Part shown: piece by piece, positions 14,818-22,282 of the stretch
Layout: each line of letters begins with the position of its first letter
Position numbering within the stretch: position 1 is the stretch's first letter
Source: VAZQ01 sp034669045
Lineage (GTDB): Bacteria; Pseudomonadota; Alphaproteobacteria; Rhizobiales; Xanthobacteraceae
Assembly (NCBI GenBank): GCA_034669045.1
Contig: JAXDOD010000020.1
Span: 1-23,511 of the forward strand
Length of the DNA: 23,511 bases
Reading direction: 5' to 3'
Translations under genes and position numbers: made by a program
The notes under the pieces: generated by a model
The model's input: the letters and a program-made list of their open reading frames with translations, nothing else
Database searches by the model: none
What the model was told of the DNA's origin: nothing

Positions 14818-16518
14818 TCACTCCGGCGGCAGGGGCTCGCTGATGTCGGCAATGTGCGACGAATTGATCCGGAAGAGCGCAAATCGCTCCCCGGCGTAGA
14901 TTGGGGTCAGCCGCGCGGGGTCCGGGTTCTCGAAATCGGCGTCGGTGAACAACACGTAGATGTAGTCGTAGTCGGAGGTCCATTTCCCCCAATAATTCGC
15001 GATGCCCGCCTCCGGCCGATCGGCGACCTGGATCAATTGGTTGACCGACGGCGGCGTGCCGTCGTCCTTGTCGACGCGGGCGCTGTAACCGTCGCGGACA
15101 TGCAGGATCTGCTTGCCCACGACCGTGAACGCGGTCGTCACCAGCGCGGAGCGCTCGATGATCGCGATGCAGGCGGCATGCACCAGGCCGAGGTCCTTCA
15201 CGTCGTCGCCCGCATCCGCGTCGGCATAGGCGACGAGCACCTTGGAGCCGCGCTCGATGAGACGGACCGAGTCGTGGAATGAGGTTGTGGCGCGCGAAAG
15301 GTCCGCCCATACGAACTGCACCTCGAACACGCGGATGGCGAGCAGCAGCACCAGCACGGCCACAAAGCCCCGCCGCACGTAGTCGCGGCGCAGACTGAGA
15401 TGCGCGCAGGCGATGACCATGAAGGCGAGTGAAATCGGCAGCCGCTGGTCGGCCATGAACGTATCGAAAATGACGCGCGGCATGGCCACATAGGTGATCG
15501 TGCCGACCGCGAGCAGCACCCAGCCGAAGGAATGGAACTGGAGCGCCCGATGGCGCATGCCCCAGCCGGCCGCGAAAGCGACGATGCCGGTAAGGACGAA
15601 GGCGGCGAAGTGGGAATAGACCTCGATCACATACATGAGACCGTCGATCTTGCCGAGGAATTCCCAGACAAAGGAGGCGCGCAATCCCCAGGTCGGGCTC
15701 AGCATCAGGAGCGGCAGGACCGGCGCGAACGGCAGCCCGCAAGCGACGAAGTCGAACAACGGCGAGCGCGGCCGGTTGCCGATGAAGTCGGCAAGCAACG
15801 GGCGCGCCCGATGGCTGTAGATCTGCCCGAGCCGGTGCAGCTCGAAAGCCAGGAGGCCGAGGCCGTAAAGGCCGACCGCGAATAGATGGCAGAAGAACAG
15901 CGCGACGACGAAGAGGGTCGATACCGCGAGGCGAATCAGCACGTGTCGCTCGCGCAGCCACACCCAGACGGCCAGCGCCCAGAGCGAAAGCCCCATGCCG
16001 AAGACATAGTTCATGGTGCCGACGAGAAAGACGTTGTTGTAGAGGAGCGGAAACGCGATCAGCGGCAGGATCGACCAATGGCCGAACAGCCGGCGGTTGA
16101 GCATCAGCGCGCCGGAGATGATCAGCATGAAGCTGGCGATCGTGTAGATCTGTCCGGCGAGATAGATGTTCATGATCCGCTCGAACGCGGGCACGACCAG
16201 ATCCATCATCAGGTTCGGGATGATCTGCCAGTCGACCTGATAGAAGCGAGCGAGATCGGGGTCGGAACCGATCGTCGCGATGATGTGCATGCGCGAGAGA
16301 TGATTGATGTAGTCGGCGAGCGGCGGGAATGGATGAAGCACGATCGGAATCGACGTCATCGCGGCGAGCACAACGAAGAGCGTCGCGATCTGGCGATTGG
16401 TGAAATCGACAGTCTTATTGCATCCGGCCCGCGTGAAGAAACGCCAAAGCGACGCTGTGATGGACCGTCCCGCGTGCTCCTGCGCACGAACACTTATCGG
16501 ATGTGTGAAATCCACCAT
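14818..16518 (-). CDS. Polytopic membrane protein of unknown function (GT-C-like layout)
   Basis: A 566-residue protein I do not recognise by name. After about 42 polar residues there is a membrane segment (43-61), then a first outer loop with PPLADYINHLSRMHII (65-80). The acidic Asp69 is followed by a His/Arg pair, like the DxxNHLAR loops in some GT-C-fold glycosyltransferase-like proteins. Another eight or so hydrophobic segments run to about residue 405. The last 160 residues are soluble (for example ANYWGKWTSDYDYIYVLF, then YAGERFALFRINSS). A lipid-linked sugar transferase is a possibility only. The start is uncertain: ATG 16518 has no clear ribosome site. No partner genes indicate a pathway. 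Confidence 0.75.
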   Translation of the reverse strand: MVDFTHPISVRAQEHAGRSITASLWRFFTRAGCNKTVDFTNRQIATLFVVLAAMTSIPIVLHPFPPLADYINHLSRMHIIATIGSDPDLARFYQVDWQIIPNLMMDLVVPAFERIMNIYLAGQIYTIASFMLIISGALMLNRRLFGHWSILPLIAFPLLYNNVFLVGTMNYVFGMGLSLWALAVWVWLRERHVLIRLAVSTLFVVALFFCHLFAVGLYGLGLLAFELHRLGQIYSHRARPLLADFIGNRPRSPLFDFVACGLPFAPVLPLLMLSPTWGLRASFVWEFLGKIDGLMYVIEVYSHFAAFVLTGIVAFAAGWGMRHRALQFHSFGWVLLAVGTITYVAMPRVIFDTFMADQRLPISLAFMVIACAHLSLRRDYVRRGFVAVLVLLLAIRVFEVQFVWADLSRATTSFHDSVRLIERGSKVLVAYADADAGDDVKDLGLVHAACIAIIERSALVTTAFTVVGKQILHVRDGYSARVDKDDGTPPSVNQLIQVADRPEAGIANYWGKWTSDYDYIYVLFTDADFENPDPARLTPIYAGERFALFRINSSHIADISEPLPPE

Positions 16519-16746
16519 GATGCCGGCACGACAGAAGGCAGGATCGCCCCGCGGAACTTAAAAGAGCGCGACCGCAATGATGATGTTGATTCCCCGGGAG
16601 TGTGATGTGCCTGACCCATTCTGAACGCTACATGAATAGCGAAGGACCGCCGTCGCTGCGGCGCGGGATGCGGAAATCGGCCCGGCAAATCATGCGATCC
16701 CTGCAAGGATCGGAGGCGCCGAAGCTTCAATCAAATGAAGCTCCGA
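16519..16746. other. Intergenic region between lpdA and the membrane-protein gene
   Basis: 228 bp without a convincing gene. It holds a hairpin just after lpdA (16723-16742) and a smaller one, CGATCC/GGATCG (16695-16712). A promoter for the membrane-protein gene should lie here, but I could not pick one out. Confidence 0.4.
16723..16742 (-). terminator. Hairpin after lpdA
   Basis: AGCTTCA and TGAAGCT form a perfect 7-bp stem with a 6-nt loop, starting 4 bp after the lpdA stop. There is no T-run downstream, so intrinsic termination is uncertain. It marks the likely end of the pdh cluster transcript. Confidence 0.4.
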
Positions 16747-18168
16747 TCAGATATTGAGCGCCCGTCCATAGGCGTCCAGCACCGCCTCCTTCATCATCTC
16801 GGACAATGTCGGGTGCGGGAACACGGTGTGCATAAGTTCTTCTTCCGTCGTCTCCAGATTCATCGCCACCACGTAGCCCTGGATCAACTCGGTCACCTCG
16901 GCACCCACCATGTGCGCGCCGATGAGTGCGCCGGTCTTCTTGTCGAAGATCACCTTGACGAGACCCTGGTCCTCCCCGAGGGCAATGGCTTTGCCGTTGC
17001 CCGCGAACGGGAAACGCCCGACCCGCACTTCGAGCTTCTTCTCCTTCGCGGCCTGCTCGGTGAGTCCGACCGAGGCAATCTGCGGCGTGCAATACGTGCA
17101 ACCGGGAATGAGGCGCTTGTCCATGGGGTGCGGCTTCAATCCCTTGATGGCTTCGATGCAGATGACGCCTTCATGCTCGGCCTTGTGCGCGAGCAGCGGC
17201 GGGCCGGCGCAGTCCCCGATCGCATAGATGCCCGGCACGCTGGTGCGGCTGAGCGGGTCGACCACGACCGCGCCGCGCTCGGTTTTCACGCCGAGCTTTT
17301 CGAGCCCGACGTTCTCGATGTTTCCCACCACCCCGACAGCGGCGATGACGCGCTCGACCGTCAGCGTCTGCGTGCCACCCTTGCCGTCGTCGATGCTGGC
17401 GATGACGTGGTCGGCCTTCTTGTCGAGCTTGGTCACCTTGGCGCCGGTGAATATCTTGATGCCCTGTTTCTCGAAACTCTTGCGCGCGAAGGCGGCGATC
17501 TCGGCGTCTTCGGCGGGCAGGATCTGCGGCAGCACCTCGACGACGGTCACCTCGGCGCCCAGCGTGCGGTAGAACGAGGCGAATTCGATTCCGATTGCTC
17601 CAGAACCGATCACCAGCAGAGACTTCGGCATGCGCTCGGGCACCATGGCCTCGAAATAGGTCCAGACCAGTTTCTGGTCGGGCTCCAGGCCGGGCAACAC
17701 GCGCGGGCGCGCGCCGGTCGCGAGGATGATGTGCTTGGCCTGGTAGGCGCCGGGGCCGAGCGTGCCCTTGGGCGCTTGGCCCTTGGCGGGCTGGACGGTG
17801 ACTTTGCCCGGCGCCTCGATCATCGCCTCGCCCCAGATGACCGAAACCTTGTTCTTCTTCATCAGGAAGCCGACGCCGTCATTCAGTCGCTTCGACACTG
17901 CGCGCGAGCGCGCCACCACGGCCTTGGGATCGAACGCGACCTTCTCGGCCGAGAGCCCGAACTCCTTGGCATGCTGCATGTAATGGAAGATCTCCGCCGA
18001 GCGCAGCAGCGCCTTGGTGGGAATGCAGCCCCAGTTCAGGCAGATGCCGCCGAGGTAGGCGCGCTCGACGATCGCGGTCTTGAATCCGAGCTGCGCGGCG
18101 CGGATCGCGGTGACGTAGCCGCCCGGACCGGAACCGATAATGATGATGTCGAAGGTGGTGTCAGCCAT
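16747..18168 (-). CDS. lpdA: Dihydrolipoamide dehydrogenase (E3)
   Basis: A 473-residue flavoprotein disulfide reductase. FAD-binding loop IIGSGPGGYVTAIRAAQLG near the start, redox-active disulfide Cys43/Cys48 in GGICLNWGCIPTKALL, NAD-binding loop LVIGSGAIGIEFASFYRTLG near 180-200, and FAD segment GIYAIGDCAGPPLLAHKAEHEG. The C-terminal interface contributes PHPTLSE with the His-Glu catalytic pair. It reoxidises dihydrolipoamide on E2 (and probably on the lipoyl domain of E1-beta) with NAD+. It is the last gene of the pdh cluster, 86 bp after the single-pass membrane protein gene, and is followed by a hairpin. Confidence 0.97.
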   Translation of the reverse strand: MADTTFDIIIIGSGPGGYVTAIRAAQLGFKTAIVERAYLGGICLNWGCIPTKALLRSAEIFHYMQHAKEFGLSAEKVAFDPKAVVARSRAVSKRLNDGVGFLMKKNKVSVIWGEAMIEAPGKVTVQPAKGQAPKGTLGPGAYQAKHIILATGARPRVLPGLEPDQKLVWTYFEAMVPERMPKSLLVIGSGAIGIEFASFYRTLGAEVTVVEVLPQILPAEDAEIAAFARKSFEKQGIKIFTGAKVTKLDKKADHVIASIDDGKGGTQTLTVERVIAAVGVVGNIENVGLEKLGVKTERGAVVVDPLSRTSVPGIYAIGDCAGPPLLAHKAEHEGVICIEAIKGLKPHPMDKRLIPGCTYCTPQIASVGLTEQAAKEKKLEVRVGRFPFAGNGKAIALGEDQGLVKVIFDKKTGALIGAHMVGAEVTELIQGYVVAMNLETTEEELMHTVFPHPTLSEMMKEAVLDAYGRALNI

Positions 18169-18254
18169 GTCGTCGCGTCTTTCGTCTCTCGCCGCGCCGG
18201 ACGGCGGGGCGCTCGTGCAAGCTCATATAGGACCTAAAAACAGATCTTGCGCCG

Positions 18255-18761
18255 TCACTCCTTCGCCGACCGCACGCAGTCGTTGTTCATTTCGGCGAAG
18301 ATGGTGTCGGCAGCCTCGAACAGCTTGCCCTGATCGGCGGAGGGCGTGCCCCGCGCCACCGCGAGCGCCTTTTCGAGCGCGCGCGTGAGCTCGGTGTAGC
18401 GGGCGCGGGTCGCGTCATCGCGAAGGTTGGCGAGATAGGTGCCGAGCGCGGCGAACCTGTTGACGGCGGCGCCGGCATCGTTCTGCTCGGCCATAGCATT
18501 GGCCGCAGGCGCGGCGCCCGCGCGCTCGCGCTCGCCGCTCGCACTGACCAGGCCGGTGCGGAATTTGACCTGGAAATAGGCGTCGATGATCTCCTTGCAG
18601 GTGCGCATATATTCGGCGCGGCCGAGATTGCGCTGGATCAGGTCGACGAACTTGTTGTTGAGATAGCCGTTGAAGATCGACGTGATCAGCGAGAGCGCGG
18701 CGATGAACATGGGGAAATAGGCGAACACCACCGACCGTATCTTGGTTTCGCGTTCGCTCAT
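18255..18761 (-). CDS. Single-pass membrane protein of unknown function in the pdh cluster
   Basis: A 168-residue protein. An open frame continues upstream into pdhC, but the natural start is ATG 18761 (MSERETKIRSVVFAYFPMF), preceded by GGA about 9 nt away. One membrane segment spans about 11-32 (VVFAYFPMFIAALSLITSIF), followed by a soluble part with a predicted helical tail. Cysteines are at CKEIIDAYFQ and at the C-terminal NDCVRSAKE. Residues about 75-95 are Ala/Glu-rich and low complexity. I recognise no domain. It sits 29 bp after pdhC and 86 bp before lpdA on the same strand, so it is transcribed with the complex, but nothing in its sequence ties it to pyruvate metabolism. Confidence 0.75.
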   Translation of the reverse strand: MSERETKIRSVVFAYFPMFIAALSLITSIFNGYLNNKFVDLIQRNLGRAEYMRTCKEIIDAYFQVKFRTGLVSASGERERAGAAPAANAMAEQNDAGAAVNRFAALGTYLANLRDDATRARYTELTRALEKALAVARGTPSADQGKLFEAADTIFAEMNNDCVRSAKE

Positions 18762-18790
18762 CGGCTGTCGTCCAGGGGCAGGCTGGCGGC

Positions 18791-20149
18791 CTACACCACC
18801 ATCATCACGGGATTCTCGATCAGCGCCTTGAACGCGCCGAGCAGTTGCGCCCCGAGCGCGCCGTCGACGGCGCGGTGGTCGGTCGAGAGCGTCACCGACA
18901 TCACCCAGGCCGCCTCGATCTTGCCGCCCTTGGCGACCGCCCGCTCCTCGCCGACGCCGACCGCCAGGATGGTCGCATGCGGCGGATTGATCACGGCGGC
19001 AAAATCCTTGACGCCGTACATGCCGAGGTTCGACACCGCGCTGGTGCCGCCCTGATATTCCTCCGGCTTGAGCTTTCGCGCGCGCGCACGCGCGGCGTAG
19101 TCTTTCATCTCGTTCGAGATCACCGAAAGCGATTTTGCCTCGGCGTGACGCACGACCGGCGTGATCAGCCCGCCCGGGATGGAGACCGCCACGCCGATGT
19201 CGGAACGCTTGTGCTTGAGCATGCCGCCTTCGGTCCAGGTGACGTTGGCGTCCGGGACGCGCTGTAGCGCGAGCGCGAGCGCCTTGATGCAAAAGTCGTT
19301 GACCGAGAGCTTGTAGGCCGGCTTGCCGTCCTTGTCTTTCGGCGCGGCCGCATTGATCTCCTCGCGCGCCGCAAGGAGCTTTCCGATGTTGCAGTCGAGA
19401 GTGAGATAGAAATGCGGGATGGTGAGCTTGGCCTCAACCAAACGGCGCGCGATCACCTTGCGGATATTGTCGTGCGGCACGACCTCGTAGCTGCCGGGCT
19501 CGAACAGCGCCTTGATCTTGTCGTCGGACGGGGCCTGCACGGGAAGTGGCGCGCCTGCGGGCGCGGCGCCGGCCGGCGCAGGTCCCTTGCCCGACTTCGC
19601 GGCCTCGACGTCGCGCGCGATGATGCGCCCGTGCGGACCGGAACCTTGAATGCGCGCGAGCTCGATGCCGGCATCCTTGGCCAGGCGGCGCGCGAGCGGC
19701 GAGGCCAAGACGCGGTTGGCGCCCTGACCGGAGCCCGCGTCCTTCGCGACAGGCGCTGTCGCGCCTTCCTCAGGACGAGGAGCGCCCGCAGGGCGCGTGT
19801 CCGGGGATGAGGCGGGCGCGGAACTCGGCGACTGCGATGCGCCTGCCGGCTTCGCCGCTGGCGTCGCGCCCTTTCCCGCGGCGGCTGCGGCGGCCTTCGG
19901 GTCCTCGCCCTCCTGCGCCAGCACGGCGATGAGTTGGTTCACCGGCACGTCCTGCGTGCCTTCGGGCACCACGATCTTGGCCATGACGCCGTCGTCGATC
20001 GACTCGTATTCCATCGTCGCCTTGTCGGTCTCGATCTCGGCGATCACGTCGCCGGCCTTGACCGCGTCGCCCTCCTTCTTGAGCCACTTGGCGAGGTTGC
20101 CCTTCTCCATCGTGGGCGAGAGCGCGGGCATGAGGATGTTCACCGGCAT
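18791..20149 (-). CDS. pdhC: Pyruvate dehydrogenase E2, dihydrolipoamide acetyltransferase
   Basis: A 452-residue E2 with one lipoyl domain. The lipoyl domain is at about 1-80 with Lys43 in ETDKATMEYES. An Ala/Pro-rich linker runs from about 84-143. The E1/E3-binding domain is at about 144-182 (RVLASPLARRLAKDAGIEL, then GSGPHGRIIARDVE), followed by a second flexible linker. The catalytic domain is at about 220-452 with His425 and Asp429 in DHRAVDGALGAQLL. It transfers the acetyl group from lipoamide to CoA. It lies 12 bp after the DUF5076 gene with an AGG ribosome site. Oddities: residues 113-128 of the first linker are encoded by a 45-bp palindromic repeat, and the lipoyl-domain DNA is nearly the same as that of pdhB. 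Confidence 0.97.
   Translation of the reverse strand: MPVNILMPALSPTMEKGNLAKWLKKEGDAVKAGDVIAEIETDKATMEYESIDDGVMAKIVVPEGTQDVPVNQLIAVLAQEGEDPKAAAAAAGKGATPAAKPAGASQSPSSAPASSPDTRPAGAPRPEEGATAPVAKDAGSGQGANRVLASPLARRLAKDAGIELARIQGSGPHGRIIARDVEAAKSGKGPAPAGAAPAGAPLPVQAPSDDKIKALFEPGSYEVVPHDNIRKVIARRLVEAKLTIPHFYLTLDCNIGKLLAAREEINAAAPKDKDGKPAYKLSVNDFCIKALALALQRVPDANVTWTEGGMLKHKRSDIGVAVSIPGGLITPVVRHAEAKSLSVISNEMKDYAARARARKLKPEEYQGGTSAVSNLGMYGVKDFAAVINPPHATILAVGVGEERAVAKGGKIEAAWVMSVTLSTDHRAVDGALGAQLLGAFKALIENPVMMVV
19768..19812 (+). repeat. Palindromic repeat embedded in frame in the pdhC linker
   Basis: A 45-bp imperfect palindrome: outer arms CCTCA (19768-19772) and TGAGG (19808-19812), middle arms GGAC (19773-19776) and GTCC (19799-19802), and inner arms GCGCCC (19782-19787) and GGGCGC (19791-19796) around GCA. 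It resembles the dispersed CCTCAGGATGAGGAGC...GGATGAGG repeats I know from bradyrhizobial genomes. In the pdhC frame it encodes residues 113-128, within SSPDTRPAGAPRPEEG. Confidence 0.65.
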
Positions 20150-20161
20150 GGCGGGCCTGCG

Positions 20162-20470
20162 CTAGCTGATCGCCGAGGTGCGGCCGGGGTCGGTCGGCGC
20201 GTCCATCTCGGCGTTATAGAGCGCGCGGATGCGCTCGATCGTCTGCTCCTCGTCGAACTTGTTCTCGGTCGCGTAGATGCGCGCGACGTGGCGCGTGACG
20301 TCGGCAATCAGCATGCCCCAGGCCTCGGGATCGTCGAAGGCGCGGCGCAGCGACACGTGCAGGCCGCCGTCGACGATGGCGGCGCGCAGCACCTCGACGC
20401 CGCCCTGCTCCAGCGCTTCCGGCGGAATGACCAGCGCGTCGAAGGCGGGCGGCGGATTGTCAGGGTCCAT
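20162..20470 (-). CDS. DUF5076 domain protein in the pdh operon
   Basis: A 102-residue protein starting MDPDNPPPAFDALVIPPEAL. Core sequences GGVEVLRAAIVDGGLHVSLR and DPEAWGMLIADVTRHVARIY match what I know of DUF5076, a family found beside pdhB and pdhC in Hyphomicrobiales. No function is established. It is small, soluble and lacks cysteine. The same frame stays open upstream as an overlap of pdhB, but ATG 20470 lies 5 bp after the pdhB stop and gives the family's usual length. The position between E1-beta and E2 suggests a role tied to the complex, such as assembly or regulation; this is inference only. Confidence 0.85.
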   Translation of the reverse strand: MDPDNPPPAFDALVIPPEALEQGGVEVLRAAIVDGGLHVSLRRAFDDPEAWGMLIADVTRHVARIYATENKFDEEQTIERIRALYNAEMDAPTDPGRTSAIS

Positions 20471-20475
20471 GGCGC

Positions 20476-21864
20476 TCACCGGTAGCAAACCGCCTTCGCC
20501 GCCGCGACCACCTTGGCGACCGACGGCAGCGCGAGCTTTTCCAGATTGGCCGCATAGGGCATCGGCACGTCTTCGCCGGTGACGCGCGCGACCGGGGCGT
20601 CGAGCCAGTCGAATGCAAGCTCCATGATGCGCGCCGCGACCTCGGCGCCGACGCCCGACTGCCGCCAGCCCTCCTCGACCGTGACGACGCGGCCGGTCTT
20701 CTTCAGCGACTCGATGACGGTCTCGATATCCATCGGCTTGAGCGTGCGCAGATCGATGACCTCGGCGCCGATATTGTCCTTGGCGAGTTCGTCCGCCGCC
20801 TTGAGCGCATAGCTCATGCCCATGGACCAGGCCACGATGGTGACGTCGCTGCCGGTTCGCACGACCTTGGCCTTGCCGATCGGCACCAGATAGTCGTCGA
20901 GCTTCGGCACCGGCGAGCTCTGTCCGTAGAGGATCTCGTTCTCGAGGAAGATCACCGGATTGGGATCGCGGATCGCCGACTTGAGCAGGCCCTTGGCGTC
21001 GGCGGCCGTGAACGGGGCGATCACCTTGAGGCCGGGGATGTGCGAATACCAAGCGGTGTAGTCCTGGCTGTGCTGGGCGGCGACACGGGCGGCGGGACCA
21101 TTGGGGCCGCGGAAGACGACCGCGGTGGCGATCTGGCCGCCCGACATGTAGCGGGTCTTCGCCGCCGAATTGATGAGCTGGTCCATCGCCTGCATGGCGA
21201 AGTTGAAGGTCATGAACTCGATGACCGGCTTGAGACCGGCCATTGCGGCGCCGACGCCGAGGCCGGTGAAGCCGTGCTCCGTGATCGGTGTGTCGATCAC
21301 CCGCATCGCGCCGAACTCCTGCAGCAGGCCCTGGGTGACCTTGTAGGCGCCCTGATATTCGGCGACCTCCTCGCCCATCACGAACACGTCCTTGTCGCGC
21401 CGCATCTCCTCGGCCATGGCGTCGCGCAAAGCCTCGCGCATGGTCATGGTGACCATCTCGGTGCCCTCGGGGACGTCGGGCTCGGGCAGCGCCTGCGCGC
21501 GTGGCGCCTGGGAGGCGGCGGGAGCCTCCTGCGAGGCTGGCGGTGCCGACGCCTTGGCTGCTTGCTGGGCCGCGGGCGCGGGCTTGACGTTGGCGATGTC
21601 GTAGCCCCCGTCGCCGGTCTCTCCATCGGCCAGGATCGTCGCGATCGGCGTGTTGACCGCCACGTCGTTGGTGCCTTCCGGAACCAGTATCTTCGCGAGC
21701 GTGCCCTCGTCGACGGCCTCGACCTCCATGGTCGCTTTGTCGGTCTCGATCTCGGCGATCACGTCGCCGGACTTGACCGTGTCGCCCTCCTTCTTGAGCC
21801 ACTTGGCGAGATTGCCCTTTTCCATCGTGGGCGAGAGCGCGGGCATCAGGACTTGGGTGGGCAT
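20476..21864 (-). CDS. pdhB: Pyruvate dehydrogenase E1 beta with N-terminal lipoyl domain
   Basis: A 462-residue protein. The lipoyl domain at about 1-80 has Lys43 in ETDKATMEVEA, and is followed by an Ala/Pro linker (about 92-130). The transketolase-type E1-beta part starts near TMTMREALRDAMAEEM, with the ThDP-binding Glu in VMGEEVAEYQGAYK, then DTPITEHGFTGLGVGAA, MTFNFAMQAMDQ and FLENEILYG. The C-terminal domain includes IDLRTLKPMD and VEEGWRQSGVGAE. An E1-beta with its own lipoyl domain is known in several alphaproteobacteria. Together with PdhA it decarboxylates pyruvate. ATG 21864 lies 15 bp after the stop of the broken VOC gene. LipA is needed for both lipoyl domains. Confidence 0.97.
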   Translation of the reverse strand: MPTQVLMPALSPTMEKGNLAKWLKKEGDTVKSGDVIAEIETDKATMEVEAVDEGTLAKILVPEGTNDVAVNTPIATILADGETGDGGYDIANVKPAPAAQQAAKASAPPASQEAPAASQAPRAQALPEPDVPEGTEMVTMTMREALRDAMAEEMRRDKDVFVMGEEVAEYQGAYKVTQGLLQEFGAMRVIDTPITEHGFTGLGVGAAMAGLKPVIEFMTFNFAMQAMDQLINSAAKTRYMSGGQIATAVVFRGPNGPAARVAAQHSQDYTAWYSHIPGLKVIAPFTAADAKGLLKSAIRDPNPVIFLENEILYGQSSPVPKLDDYLVPIGKAKVVRTGSDVTIVAWSMGMSYALKAADELAKDNIGAEVIDLRTLKPMDIETVIESLKKTGRVVTVEEGWRQSGVGAEVAARIMELAFDWLDAPVARVTGEDVPMPYAANLEKLALPSVAKVVAAAKAVCYR

Positions 21865-21879
21865 GGGGCGCTCGTACCG

Positions 21880-22258
21880 CTACTTGGCTTTTTGGTCGTT
21901 CTGGATGAGGCCGAAGATGTTGCCTTCGGTGTCCTTGCAATAGGCGAACCAGCCCACTCGCGGAATGGCCTTCTTCTGCACCACGCACGCGCCGCCGCTC
22001 GACCTGGTGCGGGCGATCATGGCGTCGAGGTTATCGACGTCGACGGTGCAGACGAAGGACGCAACCGCGTCGCCGTCGTGCGCGCCGACGCGCTTATGCA
22101 GCCCGCCGTTGATCCCGGGCTGTTCGGGCGGTCCGGTGTAGATCAGCCAATAGTCCATGTCACCATATTGATCGAAGCGCCATCCGAACATCGCCTGGTA
22201 GAAGGCGCGCGCGCGGCGGATCGTTGGCGTGAATCTCAAAGTGGACAACTCTGTTCAT
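21880..22258 (-). pseudogene. VOC/glyoxalase-fold protein gene, frameshifted near the 5' end
   Basis: The main frame (to stop 21880-21882) encodes most of a VOC domain: RARAFYQAMFGWRFDQYGDM, then DYWLIYTG, ASFVCTVDVDNLDAMIARTR and VGWFAYCKDTEGNIFGLIQN. In this frame the only start is a TTG at 22248, giving an atypical N-terminus (STLRFTPTIRR). In another frame the ATG at 22258 gives MNRVVHFEIHANDPPRAR, the normal VOC first strand. The two frames join at the run GCGCGCGCGCG (22205-22215), and adding one GC unit would restore DPPRARAFYQ. So the gene has lost a dinucleotide by slippage, or the read is wrong. VOC proteins bind metal at such strands; the substrate is unknown. It lies between pdhA and pdhB. 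Confidence 0.8.
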
Positions 22259-22282
22259 GACGATACCGCGGCGCGCCGCGTG

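Noticed and set aside
16494..16730. A 78-codon minus-strand frame between lpdA and the membrane-protein gene
   Set aside because: No ribosome site, no recognisable features, and it overlaps the start of the larger gene. Not supported as coding.
18762..19292. Upstream extension of the 168-residue membrane protein frame into pdhC
   Set aside because: The extension is an out-of-frame reading of pdhC. ATG 18761 directly precedes the signal-anchor-like sequence.
20471..21988. Upstream extension of the DUF5076 frame (to 21988)
   Set aside because: It is an out-of-frame reading of pdhB, low-complexity and rich in Arg and Gly. The family length is met by the ATG at 20470.
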